This document shows positions 36,801 to 45,900 of a stretch of 64,000 nt of DNA, in pieces. A program made the position numbers and the translations under genes. Position 1 is the stretch's first letter. Each line of letters begins with the position of its first letter. The stretch spans positions 6,768,465-6,832,464 of the forward strand of contig CM057149.1 in NCBI GenBank assembly GCA_029964075.1, read 5' to 3'. Below the pieces are notes generated by a model. It saw only the letters and a list, made by a program, of their open reading frames with translations. It was not told the origin of the DNA and did not search any database. The stretch is from Patiria pectinifera. Lineage: Eukaryota; Echinodermata; Asteroidea; Valvatida; Asterinidae.

Positions 36801-37901
36801 AAAAGTAAAGAATTCTGGTTAATACTGCTAACTTAGGCCAACATAATGAACATGCCTTGTCATATGAAATGATTTGCTGGGTTTACATCCAATATGCAGC
36901 CTCATATAGTTTCATAATATGGACTCCCAATATCTAAGATAGTGAAAGAGTTTTCCCTGGAATGCCGTTCCAGGATTTTCCTCCCACCACTAAAATTGTA
37001 CTTTCCTTTCTCATCTTCTTAACAGTTCTTAGACGAGCTGATTACAAAATAAATAAAAAGAAAAATAAGATCGGACTCAGAGTGAGCCAAAATGTTCAAC
37101 AGGCAGGCAAAAAATAAACTACCGGTATGTTTATGTCTTTACATGGGTACCTACACATACATGTGTACACAGCAGCGGCAGATCCCAGAATCGTTATCAT
37201 TTTGAGGGGAAATGGGGGCGGGGGGAATGGGGAAGGGGTCCAACCGTTTATGCGTAGAATGGCTCTAAGTCTAATTTCGAGTGTGTGGGGTGTTTTTTTG
37301 AGATTAATAATAATAGGACTAATTCTTTTCCCCCAAACCATAGTTTTATATAGGCCTATATGAAAGTTGACCACTAGCACTACACAAGGAGTTGGTAATA
37401 TCCACCTAATGGTTCTCCGACTTTTGTTTTAAAGATTTCACAAGAAAAAAATTATCTAGAACTGTAAATTAAAGATTAAACATAACGTTAGACAGTCCCC
37501 CATTCAATTTCGGTCGGAAAAAAAGCAGGGATAACGCAAAAAAGTTTTTAAAACGTATTTCCATTTTCCTGTTATATTATAAAATTCATGCAGAGCAATG
37601 ATGATGAATAAGAAAGACAAGAATTTACAATTACATAGCTGCATAGGAAGTATTGTTAATTATTTTGCTATGCATACATATGCCGTAGCTATAGCCACCG
37701 AAAAACGATTACGGCGACGTACACCCATGGCCTAGCCCCACTAGTGTGGCCGTCGGTATGCTGCGCTGAACCTAAGCGCAGCATACCGACGGCCACACTA
37801 GTGGGGCTGCAACCCATGGGCCATGGCCATTGCCATGGAGGAATAGCAACGACGTTCGCAGAAAATAAACTCAACTTACGTGGTCTTCCCTTTTTAACCA
37901 T
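21839..37901 (-). CDS. GNL3: nucleostemin-family nucleolar GTPase, complete 15-exon gene
   Basis: Coding exons in transcription order: 37880-37901, 36232-36287, 35637-35774, 34969-35085, 33411-33639, 31988-32091, 31076-31220, 30245-30332, 28822-28933, 27949-28014, 26735-26877, 24557-24693, 23664-23896, 22365-22566, 21839-21948. All junctions are GT-AG and keep frame; product about 633 residues. It starts [14 protein letters not shown], a basic nucleolar-targeting region, followed by [11 protein letters not shown] and a coiled-coil-like stretch. The GTPase motifs are circularly permuted as in the YlqF/YawG family: [11 protein letters not shown], then G4 NKID (~185-188), G1 GFPNVGKSS (~271-279) and G3 DSPG (~315-318). 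Next come [13 protein letters not shown] and FYTHPPE, an acidic Asp/Glu tract (~480-525), a basic Lys/Arg region and the C-terminal YDFNEDFV. It is longer than human GNL3 (549), mainly in the C-terminal region. Family role: ribosome biogenesis and cell proliferation in the nucleolus. Invertebrates usually have one gene for GNL3/GNL3L; the PBRM1 neighbour favours the GNL3 name. Confidence 0.93.
22007..22315 (-). mobile_element. MITE family B, truncated copy in GNL3 last intron
   Basis: It begins AATATACAACATTTACAAAC, contains GCACCTGGTGTGCTGACATT and CCAACGATGGTCAGC with its inverted match, and stops after the CTGGTTCCCTGAC block. It lies in the intron between GNL3 exons 14 and 15. Confidence 0.6.
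22650..23030 (+). mobile_element. tRNA-derived SINE-like sequence
   Basis: TGGCCCAGCGGTTAAGAACA resembles a Pol III A box and GTGGGTTCGAGCC a B box. These are followed by the tail motif TTGAGCAAGGCACTTAACC and a GTGCTAACTG/GTAAGCACAG-rich segment. It sits inside GNL3 intron 13. It is not a functional tRNA. Confidence 0.6.
24797..25210 (+). mobile_element. tRNA-derived SINE split by a MITE
   Basis: An A-box-like GGTTGGTGTAGCGGTAC lies left of the insertion, and a B-box-like ACAGGTTCGATTCCTGCC right of it. The SINE body (GGATTGGGTTTTCAG, CTGGGGTTTTCCTCCCAC) continues after. Related bodies are at 52215-52395 and 60715-60965. The insertion is 24857-24994. All of this lies in GNL3 intron 11. Confidence 0.7.
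24857..24994. mobile_element. 138-bp MITE nested in a SINE, TTC target duplication
   Basis: The inverted ends are AGCCCGGTTCATACTTCACG and its complement CGTGAAGTATGAACCGGGCT. TTC flanks both sides, consistent with a 3-bp target duplication. The interior is GCGAAAGCG/CGAAGCG-rich. There is no coding capacity. Confidence 0.8.
25239..25759 (-). mobile_element. MITE family C, copy 2
   Basis: It has TTTAAAGCTATAGTCCATCA at one end and TGATGGACTATAGCTTTAAA at the other, 521 bp, in GNL3 intron 11. The interior includes the GTAGTTTGTTTTGTTATTC and GCGCAGCGCGC blocks shared by the other copies. Confidence 0.85.
27122..27537 (-). mobile_element. MITE family E, TTAACCCTAAC ends
   Basis: It starts TTAACCCTAACCGCCCTGAA and ends GGGGAGTTAGGGT. 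The interior repeats GGAGGAATTTGCAGGATTGA several times. Relatives are at ~36355-36781 and 42082-42441, with more distant ones at 28973-29185 and 45208-45524. It lies in GNL3 intron 10. Confidence 0.7.
28444..28534. repeat. fold-back hairpin in GNL3 intron
   Basis: The left arm at 28444-28485 (GGTAAAAAAACGACAATTTA then CTACACGTTTCACACTGACA) pairs with the right arm at 28492-28534, with a few mismatches and a loop of about 6 bases. It lies between GNL3 exons 9 and 10. It is likely a remnant of a fold-back element. Confidence 0.7.
31449..31516. repeat. fold-back hairpin in GNL3 intron 6
   Basis: CAAGACGCACAAA and GGTTACTCACGTTAC pair with GTAATGTGAGTAACT and TTTGTGCGTCTTG around a short AAAA-containing loop. 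The arms are imperfect, about 30 bases each. Confidence 0.6.
32366..32936. repeat. 30-bp minisatellite, about 19 copies, in GNL3 intron 5
   Basis: Consensus GAGAGCTGATCAACTTGTGA followed by CTCTTGACCT (30 bp). The copies are nearly identical, varying mainly between TTGACCT and TTGACCC, and each contains TGATCA. It lies in the intron between GNL3 exons 5 and 6. High identity suggests recent expansion and likely copy-number polymorphism. Confidence 0.95.
33113..33390 (+). mobile_element. SINE with tRNA-like core, copy 1
   Basis: GGATAGCTCAGTTGGTGGAG (A-box-like) and AGGTTCAAACCC (B-box-like) lie at about 33253-33312. The upstream part includes TTGCTAGCATCTTGACTTTG and CCTTGAACAAGGACATTGAC. The same arrangement recurs at 49141-49425. 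It lies in GNL3 intron 5 and ends close to the exon 5 donor. Confidence 0.7.
34055..34425. mobile_element. inverted-repeat element in GNL3 intron 4
   Basis: AACACCTGAACAAATCC then CGTCATCTGATTGGTTG at the left matches CCAATCAGATGACGGGGATT then TATTCAGGTGTT at the right in inverted orientation. It is about 371 bp without coding capacity. Confidence 0.7.
34609..34775. repeat. inverted repeat in GNL3 intron 4
   Basis: CATGTAATTAATCTCTTCTG and GTGTGGTTCTG on the left face CAGAACCAAACTTG and CAGAGATTAATAACATG on the right. A hairpin-type element remnant. Confidence 0.55.
36355..36781 (+). mobile_element. MITE family E copy in GNL3 intron 1
   Basis: It contains GCCTCAATCCTGCAAAATCC and CAAGGTCTGGCCCAGCACC and ends CAGGGCGGTTAGGGTTAA, as in the other family E copies. 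Confidence 0.7.
37734..37808. repeat. perfect 34-bp inverted repeat, 7-base loop, GNL3 intron 1
   Basis: The left arm at 37734-37767 begins AGCCCCACTAGTGTGGCC. The right arm at 37775-37808 is its exact reverse complement over 34 bases. The loop is GAACCTA. It starts about 70 bases downstream of the GNL3 exon 1 donor. A transcript in either direction would form a strong hairpin. Confidence 0.9.
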
Positions 37902-39977
37902 TTTTCTGTTCCTAACCAAAAACCACTACAACGAAGAATGTAGGAGACGTCAGATCAAAAAGGCACAATTTCACAAACTGTTGTCGAGTAAGACTGTTGA
38001 ATGTAAGACGGAACAACTGACGAACACTGAGGCAGCTGACGATGAACACATGCGCTATATGCCCAAATTAAATCGCCAGTCACAAAACGTAACACATCGG
38101 TACCGCACACATCCCACGTGCAATGAAATCGATTTCAACCACGTGCCCAACGAAAGTTATTATATATTCATTATACACACTGGTGCATATAAATACATCG
38201 GGAAAAAGGTTGACAGTCTTTTCCCCAGACCCAAAAGACGATAACGTAAGGTAAATCGCCATCGGCATGAAAATATGCAGACTATTGTGATCATTCGTTC
38301 AAGCTGTTGTTCTTTCTTTGTTGCCTTTTTGCTTCCAAATAAAGTCTTAGAAATTGTTTGATTCTGGAAAGTCTGAAGAATCTTAAGCAGCAGAAGTAGA
38401 TGGGAACTCTTCAATGAACACATTATACATTCACTGAAAGATCTGCAAATTGAGGTGAATTTTATGGGCCAACGGAGACTGCTGATCGCAAGCGCGCGAC
38501 ACTGACTGACCGGCCGACATGGCCGTGTACGCACGGCCGGCGGTATATACCCTGGGGTCTCTTGCGCGCTTAATTGCCCGGGAGGGGGGGGGGGGCAGTA
38601 TTGAAGGGGAGGGGGAACAATTGCAGAATACGAAGATCGTGTAGTGTAGGCAGGTAGGGCCCCTGTTTTGTGTTGAACAAATTAGAGTCAAAATTGTGGG
38701 GGAGGGGGTGGTATTGAAGGGGGATGGGGGGAACAATTGCAGAATACGGTGATCGTGTAGTGTAGGGCCCCTGTTTTGTGTTAAACAAATTAGAATCAAA
38801 AATGTTTTTTATACTTATAGCTCCAAAATCCCCTTTACAAAATTTACAATCAAAAGCCGACTTTTCTCAATTCTAATGACACCCATTTTGCAATTTTGAA
38901 CAGTTTCTTGGGGGTAGAAATAATGATTTTCCTGCGCGGTTTGTGCCTTGCGATTCAGCGCTGCGGTGATCGCCATCTTTATTTTTTGGTTGCGCACTGT
39001 CATCGTCATTTTACCCCCAAATTTCACTCAAGAAATCAATACCCTGCCCTCTATCTATGACATACCTGTTTATTGAGAATGTCGCCAACTAGTTTGGTCG
39101 GTCTAATAATTTTAAAGTGGATTTTTTTCCCTTACAGGAACCGGGCCCTACACTACACGATCACCCAGAATACCCCGCCACTCGATTTATGCACCTCGTA
39201 GCCGGCTACGGAGTCACTGTTGATTGCCTTCAACAAACCTTCTCAGCGCTACCTGTACGTACTAGGCATACACACGTCATGCTCCACTGCACTCCTACTT
39301 CGTATCCGCGTAGCCGGCAACAGGGTAGTTGGTTTGGACTTGGAATTTTTTCAGCAACTACCCTGTTCCTTTTGTGTTGCTTCGTTCTCAAGCATATCAA
39401 GGGAACTCCAACTCTGTAGCCGCGTAGCCGGCAATAGGGTAGTTGGTTTGGACTTAAAAAAATTTCAGCAACACCTATTCCTTTTGTGGTGCATTGTTCT
39501 CAAGGGGAGCCCCACTCAGTATCCACATAGCTGGCAATTGAATTGTTTCTTTTCCAGTGATTACAACTGCGTAGTCAGAGATTTTAGGGGTGTATTTCCG
39601 AGTGGCGGGGTATTCTGCAATTACACCGAGGGGGGTGGTAGGAGAACATTTGTCACTTGTGCACTTAATCATTATGTCTAGGCGCAGGGAAAGTGTTGTT
39701 TTGACTTTGTTGTGTTTGTATTGTAACCACATTGTACTTAGACCTGTGAACATGGCATCAATAATGCATTTCCTATTATCAATACACATCCAAAGGTCAA
39801 AGGACCAAGTATAATGCATTTTTTTAATAAAACGTACTGAAATTTGATGCGCAGGCTTGCATGAAGTGATGCACCTTCACAATATAAAACACCTAGACCT
39901 ACTTATTAATTACTCGAATGCAGTAAATTTGGCATCCTTTCGCATTATTACACACGATTGGTTTACAGTGTGCAAGC
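37902..39977. promoter_or_regulatory. divergent intergenic region between GNL3 and PBRM1
   Basis: Start codons of the two oppositely oriented genes are about 2.1 kb apart, so both promoters should lie here. A CRE-like GACGTCAG sits near 37946, close to GNL3. The middle is occupied by repeats: a G-rich duplicated block at ~38584-38800 (CAATTGCAGAATACG and GATCGTGTAGTGTAGG twice) and an inverted-repeat region at ~39140-39620. The latter contains a tandem duplication of about 115 bp (CGTAGCCGGCAA...GGTAGTTGGTTTGGAC at ~39308 and ~39423). No TATA box was convincingly placed, and transcription starts are not visible. Confidence 0.5.
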
Positions 39978-42900
39978 ATGACCAAGCGCCGACGATCAGC
40001 CACATCGACTGACGTCAAGGAGCCAGAGGAGGAGACTGCCTCCTCCACATTGCTCCATTTCCCCATCAAAAGAAGGAAGAAGTCGGTGCAGTCTCAGGAT
40101 CCGGTGAGTAGATCTTAGATTGTGAAAATCATGAATATTGCTCCAGAGGCAGTCCTGGTTTGAGGCGTGCGATCGCACCCCCACGCCATCGCACGCCTAA
40201 AAGCTTCCCGAGAAGTGTGAATAATTGCACGCCTGAATTTATTATTATTATTATTATTAAATGGTTTATTTTAAAAACATCATATCGCAGCCTCGCGGCC
40301 GAATTGCACAATGTTTTACATGATTTACAAATATTGTTAAAAGACAATGCTTACATACAAATAAGAAACACGAAACTATGACACATAACAGTAAAAAACA
40401 CTTATTAAATATTACATTTAAGGGAAAAAAAATACAAAGTCAGCCCTTGAGCTAAAATTATAAACTTCTTTGATAAAATTCAATTTAAAGAATCAGTTTT
40501 GTAATAACCCGTAAATATAAAGTTTTAATCATTATGTCTTATGTTTCCCTGGATCACAGAATCACATGGGCGTCGCGAGGGGGGGGGGGCAAGGGGGACA
40601 CTTCCCCCCCCCCTCTCCTGGAAAAGCAAAACAAACAAAAAAGGAAGAAAAAAAAAGAGAAAAAAGAAAGAAAAATAGGCGCGAAGTCATAGTGGTGCAA
40701 ATTTAATGTCGGGGGAGGGGGGCAAAATGTCCCTGCCCCCTCTAAAACTGATAAATCGAGAATGTGTTGAGAAATACAGGCATTTTTTGCCAAAAATATT
40801 TGCCCCCCTCTAGAAAAAATCCTGGTGACGCCCATGCAGAACCACACACCTAGAAAATCACACACCCAGAAAATCACACACCTAGAAAAACCACACGCCT
40901 AGAAAAATCCAGGTGTGCAGTTTTTCCACACGCCTGTGATTTTCATATCAGAAGGACTGAGAGGGTAAAATTTTTTACTTTCCTTGTATATATCAAGCTC
41001 ACATGACCTTCCACAATGTAAATGAATCGAAAGGCACTCGAAATGAGTAGGAAATACAAATTGTACATCTTTCATTTATTTTTGTGGCTTTTATGTCGTG
41101 TTTACGTGGTAGCGGATCAGACATGTCAGAAAATGTCCAATATTCATCATGGGCACAAGATAGCGTGAGACACAATCCTCTGCTGAACAAGGGTTTGGTT
41201 ATCTTTCAAAAGTTAGTTAAAGCAGTGGTTGGCATGTAGAGAAGCTACGGTTGTCTTGGCATGCAAATTGTCTTGCAGCTTAAATGTATTAGTGCTGAGT
41301 AATAATCATTTGCTGACGTTGTAAATCTTTCACAGGCGGATATCATCCAAGATTTGTATGACACCATCAGGAACTACAAAACTGACGACGGCCGGCTGCT
41401 GTGCGAAGCCTTTATAAGAGTGCCCAAACGAAGGTAGCATTTGGATTTCAAAAATTGTATGTGCGGAAGCAGGATTGACTGGCCGTGACTGTTTATGTAA
41501 CTTGATACAGCTTTGCTTTGACTGTAGGTGATTGATAAGCCAGCTGTGCCCACAACTTGCCTGTTTTGTCTGTTCATGGTGTGTTGACTGAGTTTGACTA
41601 GTCACAGTGCTTGCTTGACATATGATCTGACTGCTGGTGACTAGCCTGTGTTAGAAGTATAGAGCAGGGGGAGTGGGTGATCATTTTGACTGTCTGTGAC
41701 TGTTTAAATAGCAGGAGGGTTAAAAAAATCTCAATGGACATTGGTGACATCTGTTTACATCTGTTTCAACATGAAACTTGAGATTCCTACAGTTCATCTG
41801 GGCAATTTTACTAATCCAAACGCTGAATCAAAATGGACGCATTGATAGCATCACGGGACAGTGTAATTATAATAACTATGACTGTTGATTTTCCAGGGGG
41901 GCACCAGAGTATTATGATGTAGTAAGCAGTCCCATTGACCTGCTGAAGATTCAACAGCGAATGAAGATGGAGGAATATGATACAGTGGAACAGATGGAGG
42001 CAGACGTTGAACTAATGATCAACAATGCACTGGCATATTATAAGGTGAAGACCGGCTTTTTATACTCTGTGTTCTGTACCATTAACCCTAACTCCCTAGG
42101 CAGTTTTGCAAGGATGCAACGTCAATCCTGCAAAATCCTCCAACTTCCTCCATGTACAAATTGCAAACTGCCTCAATCCTTCAAAATTCTCCTGCAGTCG
42201 CTGTCAATATGTTGAGGCAGAGCCAGTGACATCCTGGAGCAGTGCGGAGGATGTCAAGTATAATCTAGGCCTAAATTTATGCACGGCTGAGCATAAACAA
42301 CACAAGGTCCGGCCCAAGACCTTGACACAGTGCATCCTCCAAAATCGGCCACACATTTTTGCCATATACATGTAGCCTCAATCCTGCAAAGTCCTCCATT
42401 CTGCAAAGAGGATTTTGGAGGATTTGGGAAGGTTAGGGTTAAAGATGTACTTGCCTGTGCTCTTCAAAAAAGTATGTTTTCTCCTGGCGACTTGTGTTTG
42501 TTTATTTTAACGAATAAAACTTGAACCCACTATTTTTTCATTTTTGGGTTGCTTTTGTGCACTAACAGGACTAGCCTGCAAGTCGGTTACTATAGCGATT
42601 CAAATAGGGGCAAGGAACCAGTCTACCTGTGAGAACTGAATTATTGTTGGGCCGCTTATACATGTAGCTTGAAATTTGTAAAGTTATTATTCCACAAACA
42701 AGTTTGTGTCAAGTTTTCTGTTCAATGTTTCATTCAAAAGTAACTAACTTTGTATAAATAGAAAAGTAGCAATTTAAACAAAGGAATCTGTTTTTCAGAA
42801 TGAAACTCAAAAATATTAATCGACCGTCCCAAATACTTTGTGGCTTTAAAACACCACTGGAACATGTGAAGTTATAGGTGTTGGAAAACATGCTCATTGG

Positions 42901-45900
42901 AGAAATGTGAGGCATTCTGGCAAAATGGGACAGAGCTGGGCAGAGATCGAAATGGGTGTTTGTGGGTATTGGGAAAGAGAATAAAATTATCCGTACAATA
43001 CTGTTTGTTGCACTTCAATTGGACATTCCGTTGACAAGTTAGGCTGTTTAACTTTCGCATTTAACGACATGTCAAAAAAGTTTTTAAAAAACAAGAAAAA
43101 GGTCTAAGCGTTCAAGTTTTATATACGTGAAAATGAAAGATGCCTTAAATACGCTTTTATGCTACAATTTTTATGCTATTTCTTTAAAATATGCGGAGTA
43201 GGCATATCAAAGATTTACAAATATCAATAAATGGTTGCGTCAGTGCAACACGGTCGTAAATCAATTCTGCAACCGTGTCGTATCTCGCACGAATTAACAT
43301 GTACGCTCTGTGCAACAATGTCGTATCTCAAGGTCCATTGACTTTGCGTGTACATCCGGTCCATTTTAAGCGAGATACGACCTTTTGACATTCTAAAACT
43401 TCCATTTTAAGTAAACGCTATTTAAGGAGATATGACCTTGTTGCACTGACGCGACTAAAACTCAAATCTGAAAATCAGAAAAATGTTCATGACTGTTCAG
43501 TCTTTGGCATGTTTCTCCACTATGACCTGTGCCCAGTTCCTTCTCATTTTGTCAGAACACCTCACAAGTGGTTCTGAGAAGAACCAGAAAGTTGTTGAAA
43601 CCATAATTTTTTGCATGGATACTCGTAGTCTTTGACATGGTGCATCTGCAAACCTCTCCAAAGTTGTACTCATCACCATACGAAGCCTTCAAATCTCATT
43701 TAACAATTCTCACTGAATTTCTGATGGTCAATCGACAGAAAACCTCCCAGGAGTACAGGGATGCGAGCGATATCTGGCGACTGTTCATTGGAACCAAACA
43801 CCATTTCCTTGAGGATGACCCGACGGCAGAAGACGTGAGGTTTTCCAGGGAGACCGTGGAGGTTAGGCAAGAGAAAGAAGAAGAGGTATGCAGAACTCAG
43901 AATAGTCTGTACTCTGAGCAAAAAGAGGTGTTCAGGCACGCAACTTTTCCTTGGATCTGCTGATTAGGCCAAAAAAAAAAAATAAGTCGGTCTCTGGTCA
44001 GCGCACGCGTCGATTTTAATCATGCGCGTCGATCTTTTTTTTTTCCAAAATGTTCCGCGGTAGCTCCAACAGCGCCCTCTATTCCGCATCTCCTCAATTT
44101 TTTTTTACTAAAGAGCACCAAGGAATGGGAAATTGCACCAAGGCAAATGATCGAAAGCACCGAGGCAAATTATGGAGGACACCAATGTACATGAGGACAC
44201 CAAAAAAGCAAAATAGTACCCCACCTTGTCTGTACAATCCAAGCTTGAAGAAAAACAAAAAAAGCAAAAAAACAAAAAAAAAAGCCGCGTGGCCGCGTCA
44301 ATTCCGGAACTTTGGTCTGACCAGAGACCGAATATTTTTTTTTTTTGGCTTTACCTCGGTATTTTTTTACTTCTCATGAATGCCATTACAAATTGAAAAA
44401 ATACTGTACAAAGTCTTGTGGGGTTTGGACTTTCCTCGTTTTGTTTCTAAATTCCCAGTTGCATGCCTGGGAATTTAGTATAATTTAGTAATGCAAATGA
44501 ACTAATGATACCATACCCTTAGTCTTGATACGGCCCCAAGATTTCGCAACACATTTCAGCACACAGGGCAGTCTAACAACGCAATTTTCTGGGTCCAGGC
44601 AGTTAGAAATATCACGTTAATTGAAGCAATTTACCAACTTTACTTCAATCTAAAAATTAAAGATTGTAAAAATGTTTGGGGTTTTTTTCGTAGTAGAAAA
44701 ATGTAAATTTATGTCAGTAATCTGGGAGTCGCATCTGTTTATGCCCCAAAATAGCATTGTCAAGCACCCCTCTCACTAATATGGCGTATTGTTCTCACTA
44801 TAGAGTCCGTGAACGGCTAGCACTTTATTGTCTTTATGACCTTTAAAACTTGCTCTTTAGCCGACGAAATTCTCCAAAATGTTCATGAGGCAACTTAGAC
44901 AAGGTCCTCAGTATTTCACCAGCCAAGTTTGAAATCTCAATTCAATTTTTAATGGAGACTTTTCTGTATCATTTTGCACCTGAGAGTGAAGCCAAGTGAT
45001 TTCCATTTAAAGACTAGACTGGTACATGTCTAACTGTTTGAAAAGATTTCCCCCTTCTGTGGTCTGGTAGCAGACCAAGGAGAGATGTGTAGAAATAGAG
45101 ACCGTGCACCAGATGTTTCTTTTCACACAGTTGATTGATGCTGTACTAAAGGGTCGTCGGACTGGTTGTTTCATGTGCCAATCTATTTTCTTGTGTTGCA
45201 TGTTTTCAGTAACCCTAACTCCCTAGCGTCTTTTACTAGGAACTGAACCAAGTCCATCAAAATCCATCAATGACTGCTTCCAATACAAAACTGTACATGA
45301 CACAATGGAATCCACCACTGACGCACTGGTTGATGTTCATGGACTTGCTACACATAGTTTTTTTTATTAAAATAGCAGTATCAAACGGATACCCCTAGCA
45401 CTGCTTCAGGCCATTAGGCCCAAGTCCATCATACTCCATCAATATTAAGTCAAACCAGGCCTGCAGGACCAAGTCTCAAAAATTGGGGAGGTGGATTTTG
45501 ATGGAGTTGGAGAGGTTCGGGTTAAGTTTAGGACTCTCATACACAGTCAGTTAGTGATAACCTAAGTCACAAGTTGCATTCATTTATTGAGATGAGTCTG
45601 TCAGTGTGTAACTCAATCAGGTACGAAGAGGACACTAGGTTGGCCCTCTGGGACCGGCGATCACCACCGGGAATGTTTGCCCAGAATTGTTTATTCCGTC
45701 AGTCAGCTGTTTGTGTAATAAATCTCTCTCCTAGCAGTCATGCGAAGTATTTGCCGATAAGGACGCAACTGACGCAACCGCAGCGGCAAGCTGCAGGCTG
45801 CTGCAGGCTGCAGCAGGTCCAAGCACTGAGCACATTGCTGGACCAGCTAGGCACCTGCGAGCTCACAGCTTGGTGCTTAGCGAACCGCCGTTAAACAACG

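Noticed and set aside
21949..37879. Box C/D snoRNAs in GNL3 introns, as in vertebrate GNL3 (SNORD19/SNORD69)
   Set aside because: By eye no intron showed a proper RUGAUGA...CUGA pair with terminal stem on the minus strand. The best ATGATGA (about 28405) lacks a suitable D box. A snoscan or Infernal run would be decisive.
38584..38800. Pyrimidine-rich duplicated open frames near the GNL3/PBRM1 promoter region
   Set aside because: The frames (repeated FNTKQGP... on the minus strand) arise from a two-copy G-rich repeat, not a gene.
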